Source: Candidatus Baltobacteraceae bacterium (lineage in GTDB: Bacteria; Vulcanimicrobiota; Vulcanimicrobiia; Vulcanimicrobiales; Vulcanimicrobiaceae). From it: a DNA stretch of 64,000 nucleotides. This document shows, piece by piece, positions 49,648 to 57,467 of this stretch. How positions within the stretch are numbered: the stretch's first letter is position 1; every line of letters begins with the position of its first letter. The notes beneath the pieces are model-generated. The model was given only the letters and a program-made list of their open reading frames with translations. It was not told the origin of the DNA and made no database searches. A program made the position numbers and the translations under genes. Location of the stretch: positions 164,626 to 228,625 of the forward strand of contig DASXGW010000007.1 of assembly GCA_036488875.1 (NCBI GenBank), in the 5' to 3' direction.

Positions 49648-51870
49648 TCACTGCAATGGTTGCGTCGACTTCAGAATGCCTTGACCGTCGGAACCGAGGT
49701 AGAGGTATCCGCCGTTCCAGCGGATGCCCCAGAAGCTGTGGGTGATGAGGTTGCGATCGAGCCGTCGCCACGTCGATCCGGTGTCGCTGGAGAGATAAGC
49801 GCCGCGTAACGTCGTGAGCGCGACGAGCTCCCGTTTTCCGGCCGCCGCGGGGCTGAAGACCATCTGGCGCGCCGGCGAGTAGATAAACGCCGGCCGCGGC
49901 TGGGCGGAGCGTTCCGCGAGATCGCGATCGGCCGGTCCTCGCAGCAGCGGCGCGTTCGTCACGTCGGCAACGCGCCTAAACGTCCGCGCCCCATCGGTGC
50001 TGCGCAAAACAAAGACGTTGTTTTGCGCATCGACGCTGCAGGCCAACACGATCTTGCCCCTCGCGGGCGAAATCGCGGCCGCGTACCAGAACGCGGTTGC
50101 CGGAACGCCCTTCGACGTCGTCCACGTCTTGCCGCCGTCGAACGTGACGCGAATCGATGAAAACTTCTGCTTCGCTAAGTCGCCGACGATGATGTGCGAT
50201 CCGTCGTGCGGATCGACGACGATCGCGCCGGGCTCGTCGACCGGCCACCGCAGCCGCTTGAAGCTGATGCCGCGGTTCATGGTGGTGAAAACGGCTCGCG
50301 GTGCCGAGGCAAAGCCGGCACCGACGACGTCACCGGAGGCGAGGTACAACTTTTTCGGATTGTCGGGATCGAAAGCAAGCGGCGTCGTCATCAGCCTGCT
50401 CGACAGCAGTTTGGCTGCCGCCGCGGACGGCGATCCGTAGGTCGTGCAGCCGTCGTACGAGACGAGAAGTCCCGAAGCTTCGTCGAACGCGTAGCACACG
50501 CTCGGATTTCCCGGCTCGAGCTCGTTAAAGCCATCCTCGTAGAGCGCGAAGCTGCGCGACGTCAACTCGGTCCAATGCGCGCCGGCGTCGTGTGTGACGT
50601 GGCTGTCGAAGTCTTGCAGCGACGCGACGATGGTTCGCCCGTCGGGCGAAATCGCGAACCGCCGCGCCAGTCCCGTAGCGACGGTTTTGGTGACGACGTC
50701 GTCGTTAGGAGAGCGCGAGTACGCCGAACACGCGGGAACGTCGTCGAGGCCCTGATCGCTGGCGACCCAGCAGCGATCGTCCTTTCCGTTGGGAAACGTC
50801 CACACGTTGCGGACGTCGATAATCGAAAGGCTAGCGGCAACGGCAACCGTTGGACGGGTCGCGCCGCCGGCGGTCAATGCGAACAAGACGCCGGGGCCGT
50901 CGAGTCCGATGTAAAGCAGATGCGGATGAACGCGGCTGAATGCGATCGCTTGCGTTCCCAGCCCGAGCTCGTAGTAGTTGTAACCTTGAAAAGCCGGGAC
51001 GACGCGCGTCCACGTGCCTCCGCCGTCGGACGACGCATTGAGATTTTGATCCCAGCGTCCGTCGTTGGAGCTGGCGTAAATCGTGGATGGATCGAACGGA
51101 TCGATCGCGATTTGGTGAACGGCGGGCGAGCTGCCGTCGGTGCCGGTATGTGCGTTATAGGGAAGTTTCCCCGACGTTTGCCACGCGCCGGCGGCGTATT
51201 TGAGCATCGTACCGTCGGTCATCCCGGCGAACATCGCGCCGCTGCCCGACGACTCGGCATTGATGGCCGTCGGATATCCGGTTGCGGTCGCCGGATACGA
51301 CACCGTCCAATGCATGCCGCCGTCGTTCGATCTCAGAATGCCGGCGGCGGTCGTTGCGAACAGCGTGCCGCCGTACGAGGCAAACTGCGTGGCTTGCGAC
51401 GTGCGATAGACGTTGTGCCAGGACGAACCGGAATCGGTGGAAAGGAAAATGCCTTCGTACTCGGTGGCGGCCAGCAATCTCGCGTGGTGTACGGGATCGA
51501 TCCAAAGCGCGTTGACGACCGAGTCGACGACGCCGGATCGATCGGTGAGCCCGTTATCGATGGGCTGCCACGACGCACCACCGTTGCGCGTGCGGAAGAC
51601 TCCCGCGGAAGAATAGGTTTCGAGGCCGGTTCCCCGTCCGCTCGCGACGTAGAGAATCTTTGCATCGGAAGGATCGACTGCAAAAGCGTTGACTTTACCG
51701 GAGTTCGCAATGAATCCCGACGTCATGTGCGTCGGGCCGATCGGGCGAAACTCGATCGCGCGCCTCGCGGCGCTATCGAAGCCGGGTACGGCCGGCATCA
51801 GCGCGCCGCCGCTCCCACGGCACCCGGCGCAGAGCAACACGAGCACGAAAAGCAAGCGAGAAAAACGCAT
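49648..51870 (-). CDS. Sortilin/BNR-type beta-propeller lipoprotein
   Basis: 740 residues with signal and lipobox LVLLCAGCRG. The protein is made of Asp-box (BNR) repeats: SxDGGxxWT-like turns occur as TRNGGASWQPI, STDSGSSWHNV, SNDGGMHWTV, SSDGGGTWTRV, TFDGGKTWTTS, STDGARTFRRV and SSDTGSTWRRL. This predicts a double propeller like the VPS10/sortilin or xyloglucanase types. The acidic residues of glycosidases were not identified. It starts 24 bp after the multicopper oxidase-ZIP gene on the same strand, so it may share its transcript and metal control. Confidence 0.85.
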   Translation of the reverse strand: MRFSRLLFVLVLLCAGCRGSGGALMPAVPGFDSAARRAIEFRPIGPTHMTSGFIANSGKVNAFAVDPSDAKILYVASGRGTGLETYSSAGVFRTRNGGASWQPIDNGLTDRSGVVDSVVNALWIDPVHHARLLAATEYEGIFLSTDSGSSWHNVYRTSQATQFASYGGTLFATTAAGILRSNDGGMHWTVSYPATATGYPTAINAESSGSGAMFAGMTDGTMLKYAAGAWQTSGKLPYNAHTGTDGSSPAVHQIAIDPFDPSTIYASSNDGRWDQNLNASSDGGGTWTRVVPAFQGYNYYELGLGTQAIAFSRVHPHLLYIGLDGPGVLFALTAGGATRPTVAVAASLSIIDVRNVWTFPNGKDDRCWVASDQGLDDVPACSAYSRSPNDDVVTKTVATGLARRFAISPDGRTIVASLQDFDSHVTHDAGAHWTELTSRSFALYEDGFNELEPGNPSVCYAFDEASGLLVSYDGCTTYGSPSAAAAKLLSSRLMTTPLAFDPDNPKKLYLASGDVVGAGFASAPRAVFTTMNRGISFKRLRWPVDEPGAIVVDPHDGSHIIVGDLAKQKFSSIRVTFDGGKTWTTSKGVPATAFWYAAAISPARGKIVLACSVDAQNNVFVLRSTDGARTFRRVADVTNAPLLRGPADRDLAERSAQPRPAFIYSPARQMVFSPAAAGKRELVALTTLRGAYLSSDTGSTWRRLDRNLITHSFWGIRWNGGYLYLGSDGQGILKSTQPLQ

Positions 51871-51894
51871 TTTGAGGTGAATGTATCCGCCTAA

Positions 51895-53832
51895 TTAGCC
51901 GCCGGTGACGTCGAGATAGAGCTCCGTTGCAAACGCGATCAAGAAGCCGAGGGTCATCGTGGCCGTAGCCATCGCGGTAAGACCCATTCGACGCAAGACG
52001 CTCCACAACTCGCCGATCACGAAAATCAGCGCGCCGACCGCGATCGCCAAGAACAGCACCGACAGCACCGGCGAGTAGAACTGATAACCGACGATTGTGC
52101 CGGCGAACGTCGGACCGCCGGCGATGAGGCCGGCCAAGCCGATCTGCGCCCACGACGGTACGACGCGGCCGACCAGCGGCGCCGCGATGCCGAACCCTTC
52201 GGTGGCATTGTGTAAGCCGAAGCCGACGATGAGCGCGAGCGCGATCGCCGTCGCTCCCGACGCGGCCGATGCGCCGATGGCCAAGCCCTCACCGAAGTTA
52301 TGCGCGCCGATACCGACGGCAATAAGTGCCGCGAGCACGACTGGATTCTGTGCGTGCTCGGCGGCGCTCTTGGAGAAATACGTTGCCGCGCTGCCCAGGC
52401 CGACCAAACCGACCAGCAAGCCGATGACGAAGACCGCAACGAGCGCGTATGGAAATGCGATCGATCCGGCGTGCCACTGCGCGACCGCTTGGGCGATCGG
52501 CACGATGGCGTTCTGCGCGATCTCGACGACGAGGTACAGCAGAATGCCGATCGCGAGCGCGTTGAGCAGGGCGATGACGTCGGGCTTCAAACTGCGCGCG
52601 CGGGCGATCGGTAACCCGAGAAAGATCGTAAAGCCGGCAATCGCTCCGAGCAGCACGGTCATGCCGAAGCTCAGCGCGTGTTTCACCGGCCGCATCGACG
52701 GCGTCATCGCGTTATACATCGATGCCAGCGTGTTCGGCGTTCCAGCGTAGTGAATCGCGGTTATGAGGCCGTCGGGCATTCCGTTGGGATCTTCGATGTG
52801 ATCCATTACGTGGCAGTGCAGCAGCCACGTGCCGGGCTTGGCGTTGGCATCGACGACGACGTCGACGCGCTGTCCCGGTCCGATCAGCACCGTGTCTTGA
52901 ACGTCGGTATACTCTACCGGCGCGGCGTCGCGTGCGATGATCTGCTGGTAGTGACCGTGCGTGTGCATCGTGTGGAACTCTTCGCCGGAGATGCTGATCC
53001 AGCGGATCCGGATGCGCTCACCGGACTTGACCTCCAGCGCCGGCGCGGACGGATACTCCTTGCCGTCGAGGGTGAACTCGTTTTCGGCGCCGCTGCGGAT
53101 CTGCCACGACGAAATGACTTCGAGGTAGTCGTGCGCGAGATGCTGCTCGACCGGACGCGGATGCGACGGCTCGACGATGATCGCCCCGTAGAGCCCCGAA
53201 TCGAGCATCGCTTCGTTGTCGTGCGTGTGATAGATGAACGTCCCGGATTGATCGGCGACGAAGCGATAGGTGAAGCTTTGGCCGTGGCGGACCAGCGGTT
53301 GCGAAATGCCGCCCACGCCGTCCATGGTATCGGGGATGTCGTGAATGCCGTGAAGGTGGATCGAGTCGGGCGTTTCGCCGTCGTTGGTGTAGTCGATAAC
53401 GACCGTGTCCCCTTGATTCACGACGATCGCGGGACCGGGAACGACGCCGTTGTACGTGTTGGCCATGACGGTCATGCCGGGTTTGAGCGTCCAGGGTGCG
53501 CTGCGCTCGACGATGTGAAAGACTTTCGTGCGGCCGTGCGTCTGCGGAATCGCTTGATACGCGCCCTCCGGACGCAGGAAGCTTTTCGACTCGCCCGGTG
53601 CCGGCGTCGCAACGGGAATCGGCCCGCCGATCGGCTGCAATCCCAGATTGGTCGAGTTCGGCGACGCGACTTCGTCGGCATCGGCCCGCGCGACCGCGGG
53701 CAGCGCGCACGCGAACGCGACGGCGATGACGATCGCGAGCGCGGTTCGCGCGACTACGTCGACGATCGCTTTCGGCAACCCCGTGCCGCCGGGCGGGACC
53801 GCCTCAGCCATAAGGCCGTTCGTTCGAGGCAT
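51895..53832 (-). CDS. Multicopper oxidase fused to a ZIP-family metal transporter
   Basis: 645 residues from ATG53832; a TTG at 53841 would add three. Signal-like helix TALAIVIAVAFACALPAVA. Cupredoxin domains run from about 60 to 350 with all copper-binding blocks: HLHGIHD near 160, HTHDN near 199, HTHGH near 288 and HCHVMDHIE near 340. From about 375 to 645 there are eight hydrophobic helices of a ZIP transporter with HNFGEGLAIG near 511 and HNATEGFG near 540, the metal-binding pairs of helices IV and V. Both parts are in one uninterrupted frame with no stop or start between them. The oxidase domain would face outside, joined to the transporter in the membrane. Confidence 0.9.
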   Translation of the reverse strand: MPRTNGLMAEAVPPGGTGLPKAIVDVVARTALAIVIAVAFACALPAVARADADEVASPNSTNLGLQPIGGPIPVATPAPGESKSFLRPEGAYQAIPQTHGRTKVFHIVERSAPWTLKPGMTVMANTYNGVVPGPAIVVNQGDTVVIDYTNDGETPDSIHLHGIHDIPDTMDGVGGISQPLVRHGQSFTYRFVADQSGTFIYHTHDNEAMLDSGLYGAIIVEPSHPRPVEQHLAHDYLEVISSWQIRSGAENEFTLDGKEYPSAPALEVKSGERIRIRWISISGEEFHTMHTHGHYQQIIARDAAPVEYTDVQDTVLIGPGQRVDVVVDANAKPGTWLLHCHVMDHIEDPNGMPDGLITAIHYAGTPNTLASMYNAMTPSMRPVKHALSFGMTVLLGAIAGFTIFLGLPIARARSLKPDVIALLNALAIGILLYLVVEIAQNAIVPIAQAVAQWHAGSIAFPYALVAVFVIGLLVGLVGLGSAATYFSKSAAEHAQNPVVLAALIAVGIGAHNFGEGLAIGASAASGATAIALALIVGFGLHNATEGFGIAAPLVGRVVPSWAQIGLAGLIAGGPTFAGTIVGYQFYSPVLSVLFLAIAVGALIFVIGELWSVLRRMGLTAMATATMTLGFLIAFATELYLDVTGG

Positions 53833-53870
53833 GCCTAGCAATACTATTAGGCATGCCTAACACCTGTCAA
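53827..53870 (-). promoter_or_regulatory. Promoter with two palindromic operator sites for the oxidase-ZIP gene
   Basis: TTGACA (53870-53865 on the minus strand), an 18-bp spacer and TAGTAT fit a strong promoter. The perfect palindrome TTAGGCATGCCTAA (53847-53860) fills the spacer, and a second AGGCATGCCT (53827-53836) covers the ATG. The TTAGG-n4-CCTAA form resembles DtxR/IdeR/MntR metal-repressor boxes. The predicted transcript would have almost no leader. Confidence 0.7.
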
Positions 53871-54379
53871 TGCCGAAAGCGGCCCGCGTGTCAGACATTC
53901 GGCTTCAACGCGAGCTCAAAGTTCCGCCCGTGCCGGCGTTTACGGCGCTTAAAGAGATTCTGTCCGCCATCGCGTCCGAGCAGGGCGCGTGGCGCGGGTT
54001 CGCGCTGCACGTCTCGCTCGGCGATCTGCATCTTCCCGATCTGGGATACCTTTCGGTTCCGATCGCACTGACGATTGGCGAGACGCACGACGAAACGAAC
54101 TCGGTCGACATCCGTTTCACGTCGATGAGTAACGCTGCGGTATTTCCCGTGTTTGCGGGCGCGGCCGGCATCGACGCTACCGGACCGACCGGCTCGACGC
54201 TTTGGATATCGGGCGACTACGCCGTTCCGCTGCAAGTCCTCGGCAAACTGCTCGACAAGACGCTTGGAGCGGGAGTCGCGCAACGCACGCTCGAGAATCT
54301 CATCGACGACTTAGCCGTCGCCGTCATTGCAAACGTCGAGAAACGCGAAGCCGAGTACGCCCGCTACCGATTGCATTAG
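53870..54379 (+). CDS. Protein of unknown function, divergent from the oxidase-ZIP gene
   Basis: 169 residues from ATG53870; GTG53888 is an alternative start (VSDIRLQREL). The centre is beta-rich (WRGFALHVSLGDLHLP, YLSVPIALTIGE, NSVDIRFTSMSN, AAVFPVFAGAAGID, LWISGDYAVP), then a helical C-terminus. This strand-rich layout with a long last helix recalls SRPBCC-like lipid-binding folds, but I cannot name a family. The start codon touches the -35 box of the divergent gene, so metal-dependent repression there could affect both. Confidence 0.7.
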   Translation: MPKAARVSDIRLQRELKVPPVPAFTALKEILSAIASEQGAWRGFALHVSLGDLHLPDLGYLSVPIALTIGETHDETNSVDIRFTSMSNAAVFPVFAGAAGIDATGPTGSTLWISGDYAVPLQVLGKLLDKTLGAGVAQRTLENLIDDLAVAVIANVEKREAEYARYRLH

Positions 54380-55571
54380 CGCGCAGGCATGCATAGTCGG
54401 CGGCGGCCCCGCCGGTATGATGCTTGCCTTGCTGCTCGCGCGGGCCGGGATCGACGTCGTCCTGATCGAGAAGCACGGCGACTTTCTGCGCGACTTTCGC
54501 GGCGACACAATCCACCCGTCGACATTGGCGGTGATCCAAGAGCTTGGTTTGCTCGACGAGTTCTTGCGGCTGCCGCATCAGCGGGTCACGAGCCTGTCGG
54601 GCAACTTGGGCGACACCACCGTCCGGGTGGCGGACTTTTCACGTCTCCCCGGGCGCTGCAAGTTCTTGGCGTTCATGCCGCAATGGGATTTTCTCGACTT
54701 TCTTGCCGCCAGAGCCCGCCAGTATCCGAACTTCCATTTACATTTGCAGACGCGCGCGCACGCGTTGCGCTTCGACGGCGATCGCGTCGCGGGCGTTTGG
54801 GCGGAAACGCCTGACGGTGAGCTGGAGATTCGCGCCGCAGTTACCGTGGCTGCCGATGGTCGCGACTCCGTTTTGCGGGCGTCAGCAGGCCTCGTACCGA
54901 TGACGGTCGGAGCGCCGATGGACGTTCTGTGGCTGCGCTTGACCAAACGCGCGAGCGATCCGCACGAGACGTTCGGCTACGTTCGCGGCGGCCGGATCAT
55001 CGCCTTAATCGATCGCGGCGAGTATTGGCAGTGCGCCTATGTCATCGCGAAGGGAACGTTCGAGGAGTTGCGGGGCCAAGGTATCGAGGGGTTGCAATCG
55101 AGCATCGCCGCCACCGTGCCGTTTTTGGCCGACCGGACCGGCGAACTGCAGTCGTGGGACGACGTCAAGCTGCTCACGGTTCGCGTCGATCGCTTGCGCC
55201 GGTGGTACCGCGCGGGGTTTCTCTGCATCGGCGATGCCGCGCACGCCATGTCGCCCATCGGCGGCGTGGGCATCAACTTGGCGATCCAGGACGCGGTCGC
55301 AGCGGGGAACCGGCTCGCACCCAAACTCTTACGCGGCGCGCTCACGACCGCGGATCTCGCAGCGGTACAGCGTCGCCGGGAGTTTGCTGCCAGAGCAACC
55401 CAAGCGCTGCAGGTATTCATTGGCCGCAACGTGATCGGTCGCGTGCTCGAAGCGGGTCATTCGCCGCTGCTCGCGCGCGTGCCGCGCGTAGCGCGCGCCC
55501 TGCCGTTTCTTCCGCGCGTTCTGGGCCGAGTCGTCGCTTTCGGACTGCGCCCCGAACGCGTCAGAACGTGA
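54327..55571 (+). CDS. FAD-dependent monooxygenase (PHBH-like)
   Basis: About 400-414 residues; the TTG at 54327 is the first in-frame start codon and overlaps the preceding gene by 53 bp, but the conserved fold begins only at CIVGGGPAGMMLALLLARAG, so the true start is uncertain. Family blocks: GGGPAG, the RGDTIHPSTLAVIQELGL segment, AADGRDSVLRASAG (the DG motif) and FLCIGDAAHAMSPIGGVGINLAIQDA (the GD motif). This is the class A flavin monooxygenase pattern that hydroxylates aromatic substrates with NAD(P)H. The substrate cannot be told. Confidence 0.85.
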   Translation: MQTSRNAKPSTPATDCISAQACIVGGGPAGMMLALLLARAGIDVVLIEKHGDFLRDFRGDTIHPSTLAVIQELGLLDEFLRLPHQRVTSLSGNLGDTTVRVADFSRLPGRCKFLAFMPQWDFLDFLAARARQYPNFHLHLQTRAHALRFDGDRVAGVWAETPDGELEIRAAVTVAADGRDSVLRASAGLVPMTVGAPMDVLWLRLTKRASDPHETFGYVRGGRIIALIDRGEYWQCAYVIAKGTFEELRGQGIEGLQSSIAATVPFLADRTGELQSWDDVKLLTVRVDRLRRWYRAGFLCIGDAAHAMSPIGGVGINLAIQDAVAAGNRLAPKLLRGALTTADLAAVQRRREFAARATQALQVFIGRNVIGRVLEAGHSPLLARVPRVARALPFLPRVLGRVVAFGLRPERVRT

Positions 55572-55628
55572 TGCACCAAAAAGAGTTGCGGTTGATTGGC
55601 ACACTCGGTTCGCGGGAACGATTCGAGC

Positions 55629-55937
55629 ATGAGAGCAACGTGGAAACCGCACGAAAAACACGGGCGGCTAACCATGCAGAGCGACTTACCGAACAGCGTC
55701 TACGCGTTTCCGAAAAAACGTAAAGAGCCGCTGACGGATGCCCGCCACGTGCGCAACGCCGTCGCCCGCTTCGACCAAGTCACCGACGTTTCGGACGAAG
55801 AACGTTCTCAGGCACTTGCCAATATTAAAAAGGCCGCCGCCTATTACGAAATCGATCTGGCGCCTAAGGGAGCAGCCACTCGAAAGCGCACCGGCGTCGC
55901 CCGTAAGAAATCCACGCGAAAGAGAAAGGCGCGCTAA
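55629..55937 (+). CDS. Small DUF6582-like protein
   Basis: 102 residues from ATG55629, preferred over ATG55674 because the family block HGRLT-(n)-DLPNSVYAFP begins before the later Met. The middle, RKEPLTDARHVRNAVARFDQV, then ANIKKAAAYYEIDL, is the conserved core of this small family often found near phage portals or stress genes. A basic tail (TRKRTGVARKKSTRKRKAR) suggests nucleic acid or membrane surface binding. Function unknown. Confidence 0.72.
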   Translation: MRATWKPHEKHGRLTMQSDLPNSVYAFPKKRKEPLTDARHVRNAVARFDQVTDVSDEERSQALANIKKAAAYYEIDLAPKGAATRKRTGVARKKSTRKRKAR

Positions 55938-56038
55938 GCGCACGCGCCGCTCACGCGTGGCCGGATGGCTCGGTTGCCCGCATCCTTAGCGAGAGACGTT
56001 GGCGGCGACCGGGCCATTCTTTTGGGAATAAAGGGCTC

Positions 56039-56566
56039 GTGTACGAACACCGAGCGTCGACTATCGTCCCAGCACCCGTCGATCGGGTCTACGAGTTGTT
56101 CACGTATTTCCATCACTATCCCGAGTTCATGCGCCACGTCAAAACCGTCTCGTACTACGACGATCAGAACACGCATTGGGTGGTCGACGTCGCGGGGCGG
56201 CACGAATGGGACGCAATCAACGAGGGCTGGCAGCGTAACTCCCGCATCGGCTGGCGTGCCACCGGCGGTCTCAAGCATTTCGGCGAAGTACTGTTTCAGT
56301 CGCTCGGCTCCGAAGCGACCTGCGTTTTCGTACGCCTGAAGTACGAGCCGCCTGGCGGCATGGCCGGGAGGTTCGCCGCCGTGATGGGCGTCGCGCGCAC
56401 CGTGGAGCGTGCCCTGCAGCAGGACCTCGATCGTTTTGCCGAGGTCATCGGCGAGTCGCGCACGCAAGGCGCGGAGCTCGATTGGAACACGATCCGGCGC
56501 CGGCGGCTCTACACGATCCGCGGCACGATCGGCCGCGGTAAAGTCATTCCTCTGCGCCCAACGTAG
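56039..56566 (+). CDS. SRPBCC-family (START-like) protein
   Basis: 175 residues from GTG56039. The start YEHRASTIVPAPVDRVYELFTYFHHYPEFM is the signature of the polyketide cyclase/dehydrase and coenzyme Q-binding COQ10 group, followed by a long curved sheet and the last helix EQ...RFAEVIGE. A basic C-terminal extension of about 30 residues is added. The fold binds hydrophobic ligands; this subgroup often stands alone with no known substrate. Confidence 0.8.
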   Translation: MYEHRASTIVPAPVDRVYELFTYFHHYPEFMRHVKTVSYYDDQNTHWVVDVAGRHEWDAINEGWQRNSRIGWRATGGLKHFGEVLFQSLGSEATCVFVRLKYEPPGGMAGRFAAVMGVARTVERALQQDLDRFAEVIGESRTQGAELDWNTIRRRRLYTIRGTIGRGKVIPLRPT

Positions 56567-56576
56567 CTAAGCGCGA

Positions 56577-57467
56577 CTAACGCATACGACGGTAGATAGG
56601 TTCGTCTTCCGAAACTTCGCGGAAGATGCGTTCGTGTGGCGTTCCCTTGATCGTTTCGTTGGGTCCGAGCGCCAAGAATCCCAGCCGAATGAGGCTGTTG
56701 ATAAAGAGATTGTGCACGCGGAACTGCAGCGCTTTGTTGAATTGCGTCAAGACGCCGCGAGCGACGATCAAGTGGAACTCGTTGATCGATTTGTCGCTGA
56801 TCAGATTGTGCTGTGCGAAAATCAGATTCTTGCGAAGCTCGTCGCGCACTACGAGTGCGTGCTCGCCGATTTCGGCGGTTTCCGAGAGGGCCTTGGTGGC
56901 GCCGGTCGCGTGATGCGAGGCTTTGATCGCTTCGGCCGATTCGAACTCGAAGATGCCGCGCTTGGCCGCGGTGACGGCGATCTCGCTCGTATCGGTCGCG
57001 TAGATCATCGTACGCGACAACAGGCCTTCTTCGTACAAGACGGCCGCTAGGGAGTACGCGTCTTCGCCGCGCGAGCAGTTCGGGACCCAAATCCGGCTGA
57101 AGGAGTACGTACGCAGCAGCGGCACGATTTTTGTGCGAAGGAGCGCGAAAAACGCCGGCTCGCGGAAAAGCTGCCCCGGACCGCCCGACATCGCGAAGAC
57201 GAAGCGCGCGAACGCCGCCGAATCGTGGAGCACGCGCTCCTGCAATCCGGAGATCGTCTTCACCTTTTCGTCGCGCAGCCTTTCGGCGACCCTTCGCTTC
57301 AGCGTGGACTGCGAATAATCGCGGTAGTCCAGTCCGCTGAAGCGCAGGATAGCTTCGAGCAGCAGATTGAGCTCGAGGTCGGTTAGGGCGCCGTCGCGCG
57401 CGGCGTCTTCGGACTGCCGTCCGGCGTCGCGAGGGCGACGCTCCTGATCGACTACCTGTTCAACCAT
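56577..57467 (-). CDS. CheR-like protein with altered SAM-binding motifs
   Basis: 296 residues from ATG57467, overlapping the kinase stop by 16 bp. A CheR N-terminal helical domain ([23 protein letters not shown] near 45-67) leads into a methyltransferase-like fold. The SAM loop that is AGCSTGEE in the CheB-CheR protein of this window is VPNCSRGED here, and the CRNVLIYF block is replaced by VARGVLTQF. Both changes remove the residues expected to hold SAM, so this may bind receptor or kinase without methylating. It is co-translated after the poly-HAMP kinase. Confidence 0.78.
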   Translation of the reverse strand: MVEQVVDQERRPRDAGRQSEDAARDGALTDLELNLLLEAILRFSGLDYRDYSQSTLKRRVAERLRDEKVKTISGLQERVLHDSAAFARFVFAMSGGPGQLFREPAFFALLRTKIVPLLRTYSFSRIWVPNCSRGEDAYSLAAVLYEEGLLSRTMIYATDTSEIAVTAAKRGIFEFESAEAIKASHHATGATKALSETAEIGEHALVVRDELRKNLIFAQHNLISDKSINEFHLIVARGVLTQFNKALQFRVHNLFINSLIRLGFLALGPNETIKGTPHERIFREVSEDEPIYRRMR

